A stretch of 64,000 nt of DNA from contig JACKDL010000025.1 in the NCBI GenBank assembly GCA_020633555.1, positions 26,716-90,715 on the forward strand, given 5' to 3'. Under the pieces are notes generated by a model that was not told where the DNA came from, ran no database searches, and was given only the letters and a program-made list of their open reading frames with translations. The DNA is from Myxococcales bacterium (GTDB lineage Bacteria; Myxococcota_A; Bradymonadia; UBA7976; UBA1532). Shown here in pieces: positions 63,719 to 64,000 of the stretch (within the stretch, counting starts at the first letter, position 1; every line of letters begins with the position of its first letter). The position numbers and the translations under genes are program-made.

Positions 63719-64000
63719 ATGAGCACCGTGAAAGGCATCCCGCTGGTGGACTTCGCCGGCTTCGAGCAGAGCGCCGGCCCCCGGCGCGCGGCGACGGTGG
63801 CGGCCCTGGGCAGCGCGCTCGAGGCCCACGGCTTCGTGGCGGTGACCGGGCACGGCGTGGATCCGAGCCTGGTGGACGAGGCCTACGATGTGGCCGCCGA
63901 GGTCTTCGCGCTGCCCGCCGAGGCCAAGCAGGCCTGCGAGTCCCCCGAGACCGCCCGGCAGCGGGGCTACACCCCCTACTACCTCGAGAAGGCCAAGGAC
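63719..64000 (+). CDS. Isopenicillin-N-synthase-like 2OG-Fe(II) oxygenase (3' truncated)
   Basis: Only the first 94 residues are in the window. 'IPLVDFAGFEQ', 'GSALEAHGFVAVTGHGV' and 'ALPAEAKQACESPETARQRGY' are the DIOX_N pattern of non-haem iron oxygenases of the IPNS/flavonoid oxidase family. The Fe(II)-binding HxD...H is downstream of the edge and unseen. Start ATG 63719 preceded by AAGGAGG. Function not predictable. Confidence 0.85.
   Translation, partial: MSTVKGIPLVDFAGFEQSAGPRRAATVAALGSALEAHGFVAVTGHGVDPSLVDEAYDVAAEVFALPAEAKQACESPETARQRGYTPYYLEKAKD

Overview
The window is very GC-rich, densely packed DNA that looks like a chromosome of a Myxococcota-type (former deltaproteobacterial) bacterium. 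The evidence is a MYXO-CTERM-like sorting tail (protein 4759-7377), two Ser/Thr kinases with PEGA-like segments, an FHA/sigma-54 activator, and at least eight large Cys-rich surface lipoproteins with Gly-rich 'GGAGG' or Asp/Pro-rich linkers, thrombospondin type-3 and MopE-like repeats. Class or genus cannot be told from the sequence. No mobile element, CRISPR array, rRNA or tRNA was recognised. Most operons are built from 1-4 nt ATGA/GTGA start-stop overlaps.

Layout. 1-4505 (minus): a carbohydrate ABC importer, ATPase, lipoprotein binding protein, MalF-like and truncated MalG-like permeases. 4759-7377: secreted terpenoid-cyclase-fold protein with MYXO-CTERM tail. 7470-7721: probable 6S RNA and terminator, then dtd. 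8344-18503: signalling block with a helical/FHA protein, a kinase fused to an FGE-sulfatase domain, a membrane protein, a PEGA kinase, an FHA-sigma54 activator, a lipoprotein and a TPR/beta-barrel-like protein. 19007-21738: FAH hydrolase, two one-TM proteins. 21968-25472: two Cys-rich lipoproteins, the first frameshifted. 25523-28602: membrane protein plus M23 peptidase. 28624-32277: MaoC, high-molecular-weight FabG and thiolase. 32395-34543: HTTM-like membrane protein and Fe-type sodB. 34658-37527: AGPS-like FAD oxidase and a Cys-rich lipoprotein.

37560-39371 is the most interesting part: a bufferin-type RiPP operon (bufABC) in which the 84-residue precursor carries EGKCG motifs and, unusually, a lipobox; MNIO (DUF692) and DUF2063 proteins follow. 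39511-43974: a beta-keto acid cleavage enzyme coupled to an acyl-CoA carboxylase (beta then biotin-carrying alpha). 43971-50109: three-repeat Cys-rich lipoprotein, a degenerate-CHAT/nSTAND/WD40 protein, then CYTH and CHAD proteins of polyphosphate biology. 50239-53002: helical exported protein, tiny zinc ribbon, KamA-like radical SAM enzyme, RlmI-like methyltransferase. 52999-61532: HEAT-repeat protein, metzincin lipoprotein, MopE/PPC/P-domain lipoprotein, TSP3 lipoprotein, winged-helix-like protein, another Cys-rich lipoprotein. 61549-63591: M3 oligopeptidase; 63719-64000: start of an isopenicillin-N-synthase-like oxygenase cut by the window edge.

Functional reading: a predatory or saprophytic, surface-protein-rich life style is plausible but is inference. 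All functions come from reading motifs by eye; no database search was run.
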